Notes: generated from the sequence alone by a model not told the origin. 64,000 bases of DNA from Oryzisolibacter sp. LB2S (GCF_040732315.1 NZ_CP160388.1:1-64000), one strand, 5' to 3'. Counted from the first letter of the stretch, positions 11,688-20,262 are shown. Made by a program: numbers and translations.

Positions 11688-12948
11688 GGTAGAAAGAGCT
11701 CCCGTACACGCAGCAACAGCCGCGCGGCAAGTGCTGGAATCTTTTGCATTGATTCCTTTGCATATGTTGGCTAAGGGGCGCAATCAGACCATCCCCAGTC
11801 TGCTCCATGACTTAACCGGCTTGTCGAAGGCCCGTATTTCCAATGGAAACATAGACGCAGTCCGGCCATCCACTCTAAAAAAGATGGACGAGCATCAGCA
11901 ACGGTGGCTGGAGAAACGCCTCGACGACCCCGAAGCGCTTGCCTATGCCCACGAAAAGATTGCGACGACACCACAAACCAAGTCTGGAAAATATGCACCT
12001 TGGGCTGGTTGGATGCATCAGCTTGAAACTCTGCCAAAGGTTCCACTACCTATGAGCAAGGCGGTGGCGTTGACCATAGATGAGCTGGTAGAGGCACTTG
12101 TAGCAGCCTGCCACGAGGACGATCTAGCTACATTCAAGCAAACTATGCTGAGTCACATTGAGCGACATGGATCAGCAATCAGTATTGCTGGTGAAGCCGG
12201 TTTTGAGCATGCGGCAGAGCAGGAATTGAAAGAGCTGCAAGCCATGAATGACTGGGCGCAGACCACTGCTTTTCTTAAAAAACTGCTAGACACCCTGTAC
12301 TGGGACATGATCAGTACGCTAGACGCTGAGTGGAACGGTCACTATTTCTCGGGGCGCCAGAGACGCTCACTATTCCCGCTGGTAATGGTGCGCGTGCAGG
12401 GCGGTTTGCTTGAAGGTCAGAAACCACTCTCAAGGAAAAACATCATCTTCCGTCCGTCTCGACGACTGCTGGAATTTTTGTATGCCTTGCTGTTCTACAT
12501 ACGGTACAAAAAGTGGCCTGACGGGGCACCAAGCCCCCAAGTTCTCGCAAGTATTCTCTTCAAGCCTGGTGCCCAAGAAGTTTTGAGAAACAGCGATGTG
12601 AGCAACTATTTCGATGGCTCCACAAAGCTCACTCTAGACCTTGTGTATGACTACTGGGTTCAGATGCGCCAACATTTCAGGCTTGAAAAAGCTGGACAGG
12701 GGCCTGGACTACCGTTTCCCATAGTCATGCTCGCTCTTCATTGGCAGACCTTGCTGATACAAGATAAAGGTAAATCATTTTTGCTACCTGACCTTGAGAA
12801 ATACAACCTTTTGTGGAGCCACCGTCGCCAACAGTGGGAGTGTCAGCAATCTGCGCAATACGAGCGTCTACACCACGCAAGCCCCAAGAAGGGGGAACCT
12901 ATCGAGTGGCCTGCATGGATGCTCAGTCAGTCTTCGTTGTCATCCTGA
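11644..12948 (+). CDS. Hypothetical protein, 434 residues
   Basis: I do not recognise the family. A GTG at 11644 opens the frame; an internal methionine at 11764 (MLAKGRNQTI) is an alternative start that would avoid the overlap with the nuclease fragment. The protein is soluble-looking and largely helical, with no signal peptide or membrane segment. GLSKARISNG could be part of a DNA-binding helix but is not a clear motif. Base composition is lower in GC than the core genome, consistent with transfer. It converges with the small gene ending at 12927. Confidence 0.6.
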   Translation: MAKSCEKRKFPETRKVERAPVHAATAARQVLESFALIPLHMLAKGRNQTIPSLLHDLTGLSKARISNGNIDAVRPSTLKKMDEHQQRWLEKRLDDPEALAYAHEKIATTPQTKSGKYAPWAGWMHQLETLPKVPLPMSKAVALTIDELVEALVAACHEDDLATFKQTMLSHIERHGSAISIAGEAGFEHAAEQELKELQAMNDWAQTTAFLKKLLDTLYWDMISTLDAEWNGHYFSGRQRRSLFPLVMVRVQGGLLEGQKPLSRKNIIFRPSRRLLEFLYALLFYIRYKKWPDGAPSPQVLASILFKPGAQEVLRNSDVSNYFDGSTKLTLDLVYDYWVQMRQHFRLEKAGQGPGLPFPIVMLALHWQTLLIQDKGKSFLLPDLEKYNLLWSHRRQQWECQQSAQYERLHHASPKKGEPIEWPAWMLSQSSLSS

Positions 12949-13064
12949 GCAATTCGGTCTTCCCAGTCATCGGGACGATCATCTTCACCGCGTGAGTGCC
13001 AATATTCGTCATGGTTTGGGTTGCATTGATTTGCGTGGTTATCGTTGTCGGATTGGCGGGACAT
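12927..13064 (-). CDS. Small acidic protein of mobile elements (NHANQ type)
   Basis: 45 residues from 13064, preceded by CAGGAGAACAG, a good ribosome site. The protein is very acidic and polar: NDNHANQCNPNHDEYWHSRG then RPDDWED. I recall this HANQxNPN...YWxSRG...RPxxW pattern from tiny conserved proteins in integrative elements and plasmids; function is unknown. It lies 28 bases downstream of the SMP-like gene, with which it probably forms an operon. Confidence 0.65.
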   Translation of the reverse strand: MSRQSDNDNHANQCNPNHDEYWHSRGEDDRPDDWEDRIAQDDNED

Positions 13065-13092
13065 TCTGTTCTCCTGTAGACGAGGGGCTAGG

Positions 13093-13269
13093 TTATTTTG
13101 CGGTCTTTGCAAGGGTCTGCTGCATACGTCCAACATATGAACCTTTCGGAACCCCTCCCCCGCTTTGTTTAGCAACAGCGCTTTGAACGCGGGCGACTGC
13201 TGCTGGAGTTGTTGGTGATTTGACTGGACCGCGTGAGGTCTGGGCGGCACTGCGAGATGGTTTGGTCAT
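13093..13269 (-). CDS. Small SMP-domain-like protein
   Basis: 58 residues: MTKPSRSAAQTSRGPVKSPT followed by TPAAVARVQSAVAKQSGGGV and KGSYVGRMQQTLAK. The start at 13269 is preceded by GGAGGATCC, an excellent ribosome site. The repeated A(R)xQSA-x-GG pattern resembles the seed-maturation-protein (SMP) motif found in small proteins of plasmids and integrative elements. It is basic and probably disordered or helical. A short GC-rich hairpin (13294-13315) lies in its upstream region. Confidence 0.65.
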   Translation of the reverse strand: MTKPSRSAAQTSRGPVKSPTTPAAVARVQSAVAKQSGGGVPKGSYVGRMQQTLAKTAK

Positions 13270-13347
13270 GGATCCTCCATTAAAGCTAAATGCGTGGCCC
13301 GCTTTGTGCGGCCACAGGAGGACTTTCGTTCAAGTCGTCTACACAGT

Positions 13348-14539
13348 TCATCCAAAGATGTTCACTTTCAGGGTGACCTTGCCCCCGGAAACCGTCTCCC
13401 ATGCTGAGTGATGCAATGTCAGCAAGGAGAACGGAAATGACGAAGCCGAAGGCGGCGCCGAGGGCGCGCTACACCCCCGATGGCCACCCAAAGTGCCCCA
13501 CGTATGGCCAGCAGGTCTGGGCTGAGCTAGGCGCTTGAGGTTGTAGCAGGTGGCCATCATGGTCATGGCGACCGTGGCGCGGGCCTGCCCGATGGTGCGA
13601 ATGATCTTGCCGCCCATGTGGCGCATCTGGGCAAAGGGGTGTTCTACCCGCACGCGGATCTTGGCGATGCGCTTGTTGCGGCCCTTCTGGCAGTCGCTCA
13701 ATCGCTGGTTGGGCTTGGCCTTGCGCTGGATGTGTTCCCGATAGCCCAGCACCTTGAGCATTTCACTGCGCAGGGCGCCGGGGTAGCCTCGGTCTGCATA
13801 GACATCACGGCTGGTGTTGCCCTCGTCGATCACCTCGTCGAAGCGTCTGCTGTCGTGTTCGCTGGCCGTGCCGGTGGTGATCTTGCGGATGAACTTGTGC
13901 TTGACATCCACGCAGATGCTCAGCTTGTAGCCGTGGTAGCTCTTGCCGTGTTTCTTGGTGTGGGTTGGCATCCAGGTCTTTCTGCCTGCGCTTGGCTGCG
14001 CTCCAGTCCTCGGGGATGTTGCCTTGGCCCAGCTGCTCCTTGTCCTTTTTGGTCAGGTGCTGGACGGGAGCGGCCACCAAGGTGGCATCAACGATCTGTC
14101 CGCAGCGTGCCAAATAGCCGTGGCGCAGCAGTTGGCTGTCCATGGCCTGGAACAGCGTCGTCACGCCATCGACACCCAGGCGCTGCTGGTAGTGCCAGAT
14201 GGTGTTGCGGTCAGGGATGGTGGCGCTGTCCTGCAGCAGGCAACAGCGCCGGTAGCTCATGCGATCGAGGAGCTGGTACTCGGTCTGCTCGTCGCTGAGC
14301 TTGTACAGGTGCTTCAAGACCAGGATGCGCACCATGACCTCGGTGGGGTATGGCGGGCGCCCGCCCCGGCTGGCGTCACCCCGAGGCAGCAGGGTATCGA
14401 TGGTCTGCGTGAGGTGGGAAAAGTCAATGTGCCGGGCGATGAGCTGCAGCGGGTCGCCCAGTGATTCGATCTTGCACTTGTGGGCTTCGTCGGCAAACAG
14501 GTCGGGCTTGACTGCGCTGCGGGTCGGACGTGTGCTCAT
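13348..14539 (-). pseudogene. IS5-family transposase, frameshifted
   Basis: Two frames make one transposase. The N-terminal part starts at 14539 (MSTRPTRSAVKPDLF) and includes RPPYPTEVMVRILVLKHLY and the first catalytic region DATLVAAPVQHL. The C-terminal part reads KKHGKSYHGYKLSICVDVKH, DRGYPGA and IRVRVEHPFAQM (catalytic Asp and Glu). The frames part company near 13970, where one extra base lies just after KDLDA. A matching terminal repeat was not found on the left side, so the element may also be incomplete there. Not functional as it stands. Confidence 0.85.
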
Positions 14540-14731
14540 GCGGGGATTGTCTGGGCTTTTGGGATAGGCGCTCCGGGAAGGATGGGGTTTTTAGAGATTC
14601 CCTAAAACAGCCTTCCAAATTTCTATGCCTATTCCAACTAATGTGATCCGTTGGCACTAGCACATACCTGTAGAAGCTTATTTCAACCATTGATATATAT
14701 TTATATTGACATATAAGAATTTAACCATTAA

Positions 14732-15058
14732 TTATTGACTTGCTAGAACCTTGCACACTTGCAAGTTTCTATTCACATACTCGTCCCATGAGTAAATTCG
14801 TCCAAAGCGCTGTTTAAACTGAACATCAACCCGACAGATATCTGGACGTTTCAGGTAAATTGAGCAGTGCTTTGTGGACTCATCAAAATACCTACATGTT
14901 CCATCACCACGGTCTAAAAAAATAGTTTCATCGGATAAGTGAACATTTTGGCAGCATCGGCCGCACTCAGTACATGGAAATGTCTGGCTCACGGAGGTGT
15001 ATGAAATGAAGCAAGCGGAGAAAGATATAAAACGTTCAACCGCTTGCTGAGACGGCAA
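14732..15058 (-). CDS. YkgJ-type cysteine-cluster protein
   Basis: 108 residues from a TTG start at 15058, three bases after the previous stop, so probably translationally coupled. It has the CxxCxxCC motif (CTECGRCC) followed by three further cysteines (GTCRYFDE, HCSIYLKRPDICRVD), the layout of the YkgJ zinc/iron-sulphur cluster family. The usual N-terminal extension is short. It is the last gene of the four-gene low-GC operon running from 18313. The biochemical role of YkgJ proteins is not established; here it could act as a metal-binding or modifying partner. Confidence 0.75.
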   Translation of the reverse strand: MPSQQAVERFISFSACFISYTSVSQTFPCTECGRCCQNVHLSDETIFLDRGDGTCRYFDESTKHCSIYLKRPDICRVDVQFKQRFGRIYSWDEYVNRNLQVCKVLASQ

Positions 15059-15061
15059 TGA

Positions 15062-16060
15062 TCAGACGTTGCTCGCTTCTGCGATTTCATTCACTCGCTT
15101 CTGTGTGGACAGCACGAGTTGTCCATCAGCATCCAAAATAGGAGTATCAATCATCGCCTTGATCAGCTGGGCATACTTTACGGTTTTGAAAACCACTTCA
15201 CGGGACTCTCTGGCGAATGCCTTGAAGTCTTCACCATAGGTGTCAATCACGTCTTCAAGAGATTGCACAGCGCGACGGAGCTCGCGATTGACCTTGCTGA
15301 AAGTGGTGTCTGCCAGAAACGCCACTTCTTCGATGGCTTTTAAAGAGGTCACCACGAGTTTAGCTTCCTCCTGGATCGTCTTGGCTTGTTCTAGATTACT
15401 TCGTGCTTTATTCAGCGCTTCTTCTCCCTTGTTGCCCATGATATGACCAAAAATTGCCAATGCCGGGCCTGCAACAATACCGCCCAGAACCATCGTTCCT
15501 AGAGCCACTCCGCCCCCACCAGTTGCAATCGCGCCTCCGCCAAGCCATGCCAATGTGGCATTGGTTGCTGCTGCACCACTCAGCGTCGAAATTGCTGTTC
15601 CGGTGCTGGCAGTAGCCAACATCATGGTGCCGTTGTATGCACCAAATGCGAGTGCAGCACCTCCTGAAACTCCTGTACCTAGACCCAGGCCAGCGTCCTT
15701 CAAAGCTTGATAGTCGCTACGCAAACCACTCAAAGTCTTGTTAGAGAAATCCTCCATTTTCAGTTTCTCTAGTTCTGGGGAATCAACTAGTTCAACGTTT
15801 TTAAGGCGTCCGAACGTAACCAGAAAATCCTCGATGACACTATCGAACGCACGCAGCTTGCGCTTGCCGTACTCTTCCAAAGTCTCGGAGGTAGATTGGC
15901 GTTGAACATCAACCTCGCGATTGGCCTTATCAACAGTGGTACTGGCCTCTTTATTGATGTCGCTCGCATTGCTTTGATCAATGGCACCACTGACACCTTT
16001 GTATGCTCCATAGAGAGCTGTTCCAGCGGCGACTGCGCCAAGAATGATAGGTACTGGCAT
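15062..16060 (-). CDS. Glycine-rich membrane-hairpin/coiled-coil protein
   Basis: 332 residues, start after a perfect AGGAGG. A short hydrophobic N-terminus (IILGAVAAGTALYGAY, residues 5-20) leads into a long helical region (30-120). A glycine- and alanine-rich hydrophobic stretch follows (about 124-207, e.g. GGGAIATGGGGVALGTMVLG), then a second helical, coiled-coil-like region (213-300). Helix, hydrophobic hairpin, helix is the layout of alpha-helical pore-forming or membrane-remodelling proteins, but no family was recognised with certainty. It sits between the TerB-like and cysteine-cluster genes in one operon. Membrane action is inference. Confidence 0.6.
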   Translation of the reverse strand: MPVPIILGAVAAGTALYGAYKGVSGAIDQSNASDINKEASTTVDKANREVDVQRQSTSETLEEYGKRKLRAFDSVIEDFLVTFGRLKNVELVDSPELEKLKMEDFSNKTLSGLRSDYQALKDAGLGLGTGVSGGAALAFGAYNGTMMLATASTGTAISTLSGAAATNATLAWLGGGAIATGGGGVALGTMVLGGIVAGPALAIFGHIMGNKGEEALNKARSNLEQAKTIQEEAKLVVTSLKAIEEVAFLADTTFSKVNRELRRAVQSLEDVIDTYGEDFKAFARESREVVFKTVKYAQLIKAMIDTPILDADGQLVLSTQKRVNEIAEASNV

Positions 16061-16078
16061 GTTAATTCCTCCTAGTGT

Positions 16079-16726
16079 TTATTCAAGAACTAGATTGACG
16101 GAGCGTTTCATTTCCTTATGAAGAGCTAGCGCTTGAGCCAGCAATTCGTTGAAGGACTCACCGTCGATTCCATACGCCACGCTGACGACTTGCAGTAAAT
16201 TTCGTTTTGAGTCTGTCAAAACTCCGCTGAAGCGCATTGCCTCAAAAAGGACAATCCGTAAATGCGTTGTTGTGCAAACAGAGGTCTTTTTTGATTTCGA
16301 GAACATGTCTTCAAAAATATCACCAAATGCCTTAGAGAAATCAGCTCCGGATTTTGTTTGCACTTTCTCCTGCCCGTTAATCATCTCAGACAAAAGAGCT
16401 GTTGCGATCTTAAGTCGCTCGTCCTTGTCATTTTGACGGGTAATGCGAAGCCCACAGATTTCATCAAGCAATTTGTCGATGACTCCTGTGGAGTCTTCTT
16501 CATTTAAATCATTATCATCGCCATAAATACGTACTGCATTTACCCATAGTTCTTTTATAGAATCGGATATCTTGAACGAGATGTCGCTGAGATCGGTATT
16601 TGCCGTAATATCCTCTTCCGTTTTTCCACCCCACAACAGGGGAGCATCAAAAGTCTGCAGTAAACGGGCTATCTTCAACAATTCCCGTTTTTTTGTATTG
16701 GGAAGCGATTGCGCAAACATTTCCAT
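16079..16726 (-). CDS. TerB-like helical protein
   Basis: 215 residues; a start at the third codon (16720) is better placed behind AAAGGA. The sequence is all-helical. The C-terminal third (LRIVLFEAMRFSGVLTDSKR, then LLQVVSVAYGIDGESFNELL) has the spacing of the TerB-like fold, in which two helix repeats surround an acidic or polar loop. No transmembrane segment is seen. TerB-like proteins often accompany membrane-linked stress or defence modules. It lies 18 bases before the next gene and 24 bases after the 520-residue gene. The TerB call is by pattern only. Confidence 0.55.
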   Translation of the reverse strand: MEMFAQSLPNTKKRELLKIARLLQTFDAPLLWGGKTEEDITANTDLSDISFKISDSIKELWVNAVRIYGDDNDLNEEDSTGVIDKLLDEICGLRITRQNDKDERLKIATALLSEMINGQEKVQTKSGADFSKAFGDIFEDMFSKSKKTSVCTTTHLRIVLFEAMRFSGVLTDSKRNLLQVVSVAYGIDGESFNELLAQALALHKEMKRSVNLVLE

Positions 16727-16750
16727 CCTTTGAAAAAATCAGGTATAAAT

Positions 16751-18313
16751 TTAAAGCTTTAGCGTGTCCGAACTCAGCATGAATTCTTCAAACTCTTGCA
16801 TATTCTGAAATTGTAACTTCTGCCCCAGCAACACAGCAAAATCATTGATAGCTGCGGACATATCGTCTGTACTGACGTTTGTATTTGAACTAAACAACAT
16901 GCCTAGTGCTTGCGAACGGCTATGTAGCTCAGGCAGCTCTTTTGCAAAAAAAGCATCAAGCTGTGCTTGCTCTGATGCAAGACGATCGCGAGCCGCTTTC
17001 TCAATTGCTTGCGTGCGTTTGAGCATTTGTGCGGAAAGCTCTGCTCCACGCGCTGCATCTAGTGCGCTCTGATAAAAAAGCGACGACATTGCGTAGCCAA
17101 TCATTCCGCCAATGGCGGCACCTACAACTGGAATAGGTATGGCTATTTGTCCTAGGGCAGCCATCATGCCCCCTGAGAGCATTCCTGAGCCTTTTTCACC
17201 CACTTCTATAAGCAGGTCAACCTCCGTGATTTCTCCTTTCACGTAGCGTTTAACTGAGCTTCCCAAGGAAAGGCAGATGCTCACCGCAAGTGCTGGAGCG
17301 TTTGTGGCTGAAAGCGCTCGTAATGTGCCACTGCTGGACTGTTGCAGTGTTCCCTTAATGGCTGATCCAGCAAATCCAGTGGCGTAACCTAGCGTAGCTG
17401 CCTTGCCTGTGTCGGAGGCAACTGACACCATCACATCTTTTATATCCTTCTTACCTTGAGCGCATTCAAAAATGTTGCGCAGCGTTGAAATGCATGCACC
17501 AACTGCTGCTCCATATTTGGCTGCTTCAACCCCTGCGCCATGGCTGGTGCGGGCGATATCTAGTGCTGTAGCCAGTTCGGGGTGCTTACGATAAAAAATC
17601 GCTTCGTCAGTCGTGAGCCCACTATCGCGGACGTTCACTGCAAGCTGCTCATAGTTGTCGGCTTTTGCTCTTAATTTTGCAGCCACCTGAGGCTTTCCAG
17701 CACTTTCAGCTTTAAGTGCTTGCTCACGCAAATCGCCAGCCTGTTTCTGGCAGTACTCTCGCGCACCCTCGAATTGCTCTGATGGCAACTCCAGCTTTAC
17801 GCCTCGGTAACGTGCAAATTTGCCATCCTCCTTAGCGATACGCTCAAAGAGTTGATTGCGATCACCCACAAATTTCATCTGTGACTGGCTGCCTTCAACA
17901 ATCTCGCCATTCAACACTTGCACACGATCTACTACATTGTGATTTCGACCATATTCCGGCAGATCGTCACTACGCCTAGTACGTTGCCCTGATCGCTCGA
18001 TGATGGCCTTTGCATTGTCACGGCTGGTCGAGGCGATTTCTGCAGAAAAACCCGCTTGTTGCTTGATGTTCTTCGCTGCTTCAGCGGGATCGCTGTTGGT
18101 CTTATGCTTAGAGACCTCGGACAGCCCCTTAGCCATCTTTTGGCCGGTTTCGTTGTCCATCCCTGTGTAGCCTTTAACGAACTCAGCGTTCGCACTGCCA
18201 TAGCGAGAAACTGTCTCGCTGCCAGCCATGCTCACACCTACTCGCTCCATTTCTCTTTGGCTACCGTGTTGAATATTTACGGCCTTCTTTTTATCGGAAT
18301 TTTCGTTACTCAC
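16751..18313 (-). CDS. Large protein with C-terminal glycine-zipper region, first gene of candidate system
   Basis: 520 residues from a GTG start at 18313 behind AAGGAGG. The first 250 residues are polar. From about 260 to 420 come several glycine-rich hydrophobic stretches (AAKYGAAVGACISTL, ATLGYATGFAGSAI, IPIPVVGAAIGGMIGYAMSS) that look like membrane-inserting glycine zippers. The last 100 residues are helical and charged. No enzyme motif was found. It is the first gene of a four-gene operon with 24-, 18- and 1-to-3-base gaps, directly behind the stub of a WYL-type regulator. A membrane-acting effector is possible; function is unknown. Confidence 0.6.
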   Translation of the reverse strand: MSNENSDKKKAVNIQHGSQREMERVGVSMAGSETVSRYGSANAEFVKGYTGMDNETGQKMAKGLSEVSKHKTNSDPAEAAKNIKQQAGFSAEIASTSRDNAKAIIERSGQRTRRSDDLPEYGRNHNVVDRVQVLNGEIVEGSQSQMKFVGDRNQLFERIAKEDGKFARYRGVKLELPSEQFEGAREYCQKQAGDLREQALKAESAGKPQVAAKLRAKADNYEQLAVNVRDSGLTTDEAIFYRKHPELATALDIARTSHGAGVEAAKYGAAVGACISTLRNIFECAQGKKDIKDVMVSVASDTGKAATLGYATGFAGSAIKGTLQQSSSGTLRALSATNAPALAVSICLSLGSSVKRYVKGEITEVDLLIEVGEKGSGMLSGGMMAALGQIAIPIPVVGAAIGGMIGYAMSSLFYQSALDAARGAELSAQMLKRTQAIEKAARDRLASEQAQLDAFFAKELPELHSRSQALGMLFSSNTNVSTDDMSAAINDFAVLLGQKLQFQNMQEFEEFMLSSDTLKL

Positions 18314-18362
18314 CCTGCCTCCTTCATATGACGCTGCTTACTGAGGTTTTTGAAACCAGTTT

Positions 18363-18551
18363 TCAGTCTTGATATGGGTTTATTTTTAGAGACGGAGACG
18401 CACTAGTCTCCCAGCGAAATAGTGCATGTCGTAAGCTCGACAACAGGTTCTCATGCCATTCCGCAGGCTGAACAATCCGCACATGTGGCAACCAATAGCG
18501 CACCACAGGTAGCAGCTGGTCGATGTGATTGATATGCGTGGTAACTAGCAA
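18363..18551 (-). pseudogene. WYL-type regulator, C-terminal stub
   Basis: Only the last 60 or so residues remain: HINHIDQLLPVVRYWLPHVR followed by IVQPAEWHENLL. This resembles the C-terminal effector region of WYL-domain transcription factors. The N-terminus and DNA-binding domain are missing; the frame breaks where an IS30 end begins at about 18556. It lies 49 bases upstream of the 520-residue gene in the same direction, so it was probably the regulator of that operon, as BrxR/CapW-like WYL proteins are for defence loci. Family assignment rests on a short segment. Confidence 0.55.
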
Positions 18552-18555
18552 CGAA

Positions 18556-18652
18556 CCGTCACTCTCTCTTCAGGTTGCAAGTGCGTGTATGTCGATCCCA
18601 TTTGCGTACATTACCCCGGGTGCGGGTGTTGCACTTCGGAGTTGAGACCGCC
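18556..18652 (-). mobile_element. IS30-family left end, remnant
   Basis: Inverted copy of the left end of the complete IS30 element at 20895: same terminal repeat GGCGGTCTCAACTCCGAAG and nearly identical sequence through the first codons of the transposase, then divergence at about 18556. The rest of the element is gone. It abuts the truncated WYL gene, so an IS30 insertion followed by deletion probably destroyed that regulator. Confidence 0.85.
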
Positions 18653-18701
18653 CCTAATATTGAAATCTAATGACCGCCGGAATGCGACGTTCAGCGGTAT
18701 A

Positions 18702-19770
18702 GGCTTTGTTGCACATATCGCCCCGCCTGACCGGCGCCCGTAGACTGACGGCGTGACAGAAGCGAAGAACAAGCAGCGGAGCAAGTACCGCACGACGAAC
18801 TGGAAGGCGTACAACGCGGCGCTCAAGGCGCGAGGATCGGTGACCATGTGGCTCGATGAGAGCATGCAGTGGCTCGGTACGCCGAACGGCAAGCCCGGGC
18901 GCAACCCGACCTTTTCGGACGCAGCCATTCAGTTCTGCCTGAGCATCAAGTGCCTGTTCGGTCAGCCCTGGCGCTAGGCGCTGGGCATGGTGCACAACCT
19001 GCTGCGGCAGCTGGACTGGCCGATACCAGACTTCAGCACGGTGTGCCGACACCAGAAGACCTTGCAGGTCGAGCTGAGCTACCAGCGAGCCAAGTCGCCG
19101 TTGCAGTTGCAGTTGCAGTTGCAGTTGCTGGTGGACAGTACCGGAATCAAGTTCCTGGGCGAAGGTGAGTGGAAACGCAAAAAGCATGGCGCCGAGTACC
19201 GGCGTGAATGGCGCAAGGCCCATCTGGGCATCGACGTGCAGACGCTGGAAATCCACGCCATCGAGGTGACCAGCAATGCCATTGGGGATGCACCGATGCA
19301 GCCCGAGTTGCTGGCTCAGATTCCCACCGACGAGCCGATTGAAAGCGTCTGTGCCGATGGCGCCTACGACACGCGAGACTGCCAGGACGGCATTGCCGAG
19401 CGGCACGCGCTGGCGGTAGCCCCGCCCCGCAGGAACGCCAGGCATTGGAGGACATCGAGTGCCGGCGCGGCACAACGCAACGAGGCCATTCGAGCGTGCC
19501 AACGCCTGGGCCGCAGCATCTGGAAGAAGTGCAGCGGCTACCACCGGCGCAGCCTTGTGGAGACAAAGATGCACTGTTTCAGGCGACTGGGCGAACGGGT
19601 GAGCGCGCGCGCATTCGACCGCCAGGTTGTCGAACTGCATGTCCGCGTGGCCTTGCTGAATCGGTTCAGCCAGATCGGTCGTCCTCACACCGTGCCGGTA
19701 GCTGCCGTGGCATACGTCCGTCTGGGGTTGGGGGTCATGCCGTCCGAAACTCGATTTGTGCAAAAGAGCC
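18702..19770 (+). mobile_element. IS5-family insertion sequence with disabled transposase
   Basis: About 1,069 bp between imperfect inverted ends: GGCTTTGTTGCACATATCG at left and, on the opposite strand, GGCTCTTTTGCACAAATCG at right. It carries one transposase frame broken by a stop codon. No convincing target duplication was seen. Confidence 0.75.
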
Positions 19771-19862
19771 TACGACAGCGATCGTGGATTTCCTCAAAAG
19801 CAACCTCCCAGGAACGATTTGACATCACTTGTGGTAAATGTAACAATACATGTGTAATGTAA
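18753..19862 (+). pseudogene. IS5-family transposase with internal amber stop
   Basis: One frame with a TAG at 18975-18977, where the related sequence CGCCAGGCGCTGGG would give Gln (CAG). Upstream: YRTTNWKAYNAALKARGSVT. Downstream: MVHNLLRQLDWPIPDFST, DSTGIKFLGEGEW (catalytic Asp), CADGAYDT and the C-terminal RRSLVETKMHCFRRL (Glu). A CAGTTG hexamer repeat at 19095-19130 encodes Leu-Gln repeats. The frame runs past the right end of the IS, so the natural stop also seems lost. Confidence 0.88.
19095..19130 (+). repeat. GTTGCA hexanucleotide tandem repeat
   Basis: Four to five in-frame copies of the hexamer inside the IS5-family transposase pseudogene, coding for alternating Leu and Gln. Likely a slipped-strand expansion in a gene no longer under selection. 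Confidence 0.85.
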
Positions 19863-20262
19863 CCTTTGCCACAATGACAGTCAAGGAATGAATAGGTTGC
19901 CCCAGGAGATGAGGCGTTCAGAGGGGGTGCAGATCTAGCCCGCTAGGCATGTTGCCCACGAGCGTTGCGCCGTGTGGGCAGCTTGTCCCCGACATCAGCA
20001 AGGCAAGCCGGTGCCAGCAAGCTGGCTGCGGGGCAGGCGCCGCTCGCGGGCGTTGTCTGGTTGAGGCATCGCCGATCGTTGCAGCCGCTGAACCTGGCCA
20101 AACCTCGAATGTCCGACCAAGACGGCTGGCCTCCGCGACACCTGGACAGTTCAGCGGAAACCAACGTGGGTATCGTCATCGTATTGAGACGTGGCGATGG
20201 CGACAACGTACTCGCCGCATTTAGCAAGGTGATTTGCCCATAATATATTCGGAGTGTATTCA
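19771..20262. other. Gene-poor stretch between IS5 and the SHOCT-protein gene
   Basis: No gene could be supported. A promoter-like pair (TTGACA at 19819-19824 and TAACAAT about 16 bases further) overlaps a direct repeat AATGTAAC at 19837-19844 and 19856-19863. It looks like a regulated promoter whose gene was lost. Open frames over 19949-20243 have the composition of chance frames. Confidence 0.35.

Noticed and set aside
13805..13971. Possible programmed frameshift in the IS5-family transposase
   Set aside because: No slippery heptamer or downstream structure was seen at the junction near 13970, and one extra base relative to the family explains it, so it was called a pseudogene.
13348..14600. 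Complete IS5 element with defined ends
   Set aside because: A candidate right end exists near 14580-14604 but no matching inverted repeat was found at the left, so only the transposase pseudogene was annotated.
19095..19130. CRISPR-like or VNTR array
   Set aside because: Pure hexamer tandem repeat without spacers inside a transposase; simple sequence expansion.
18654..19763. Long minus-strand frame across the IS5-family element
   Set aside because: Antisense shadow of the transposase; no protein-family features.
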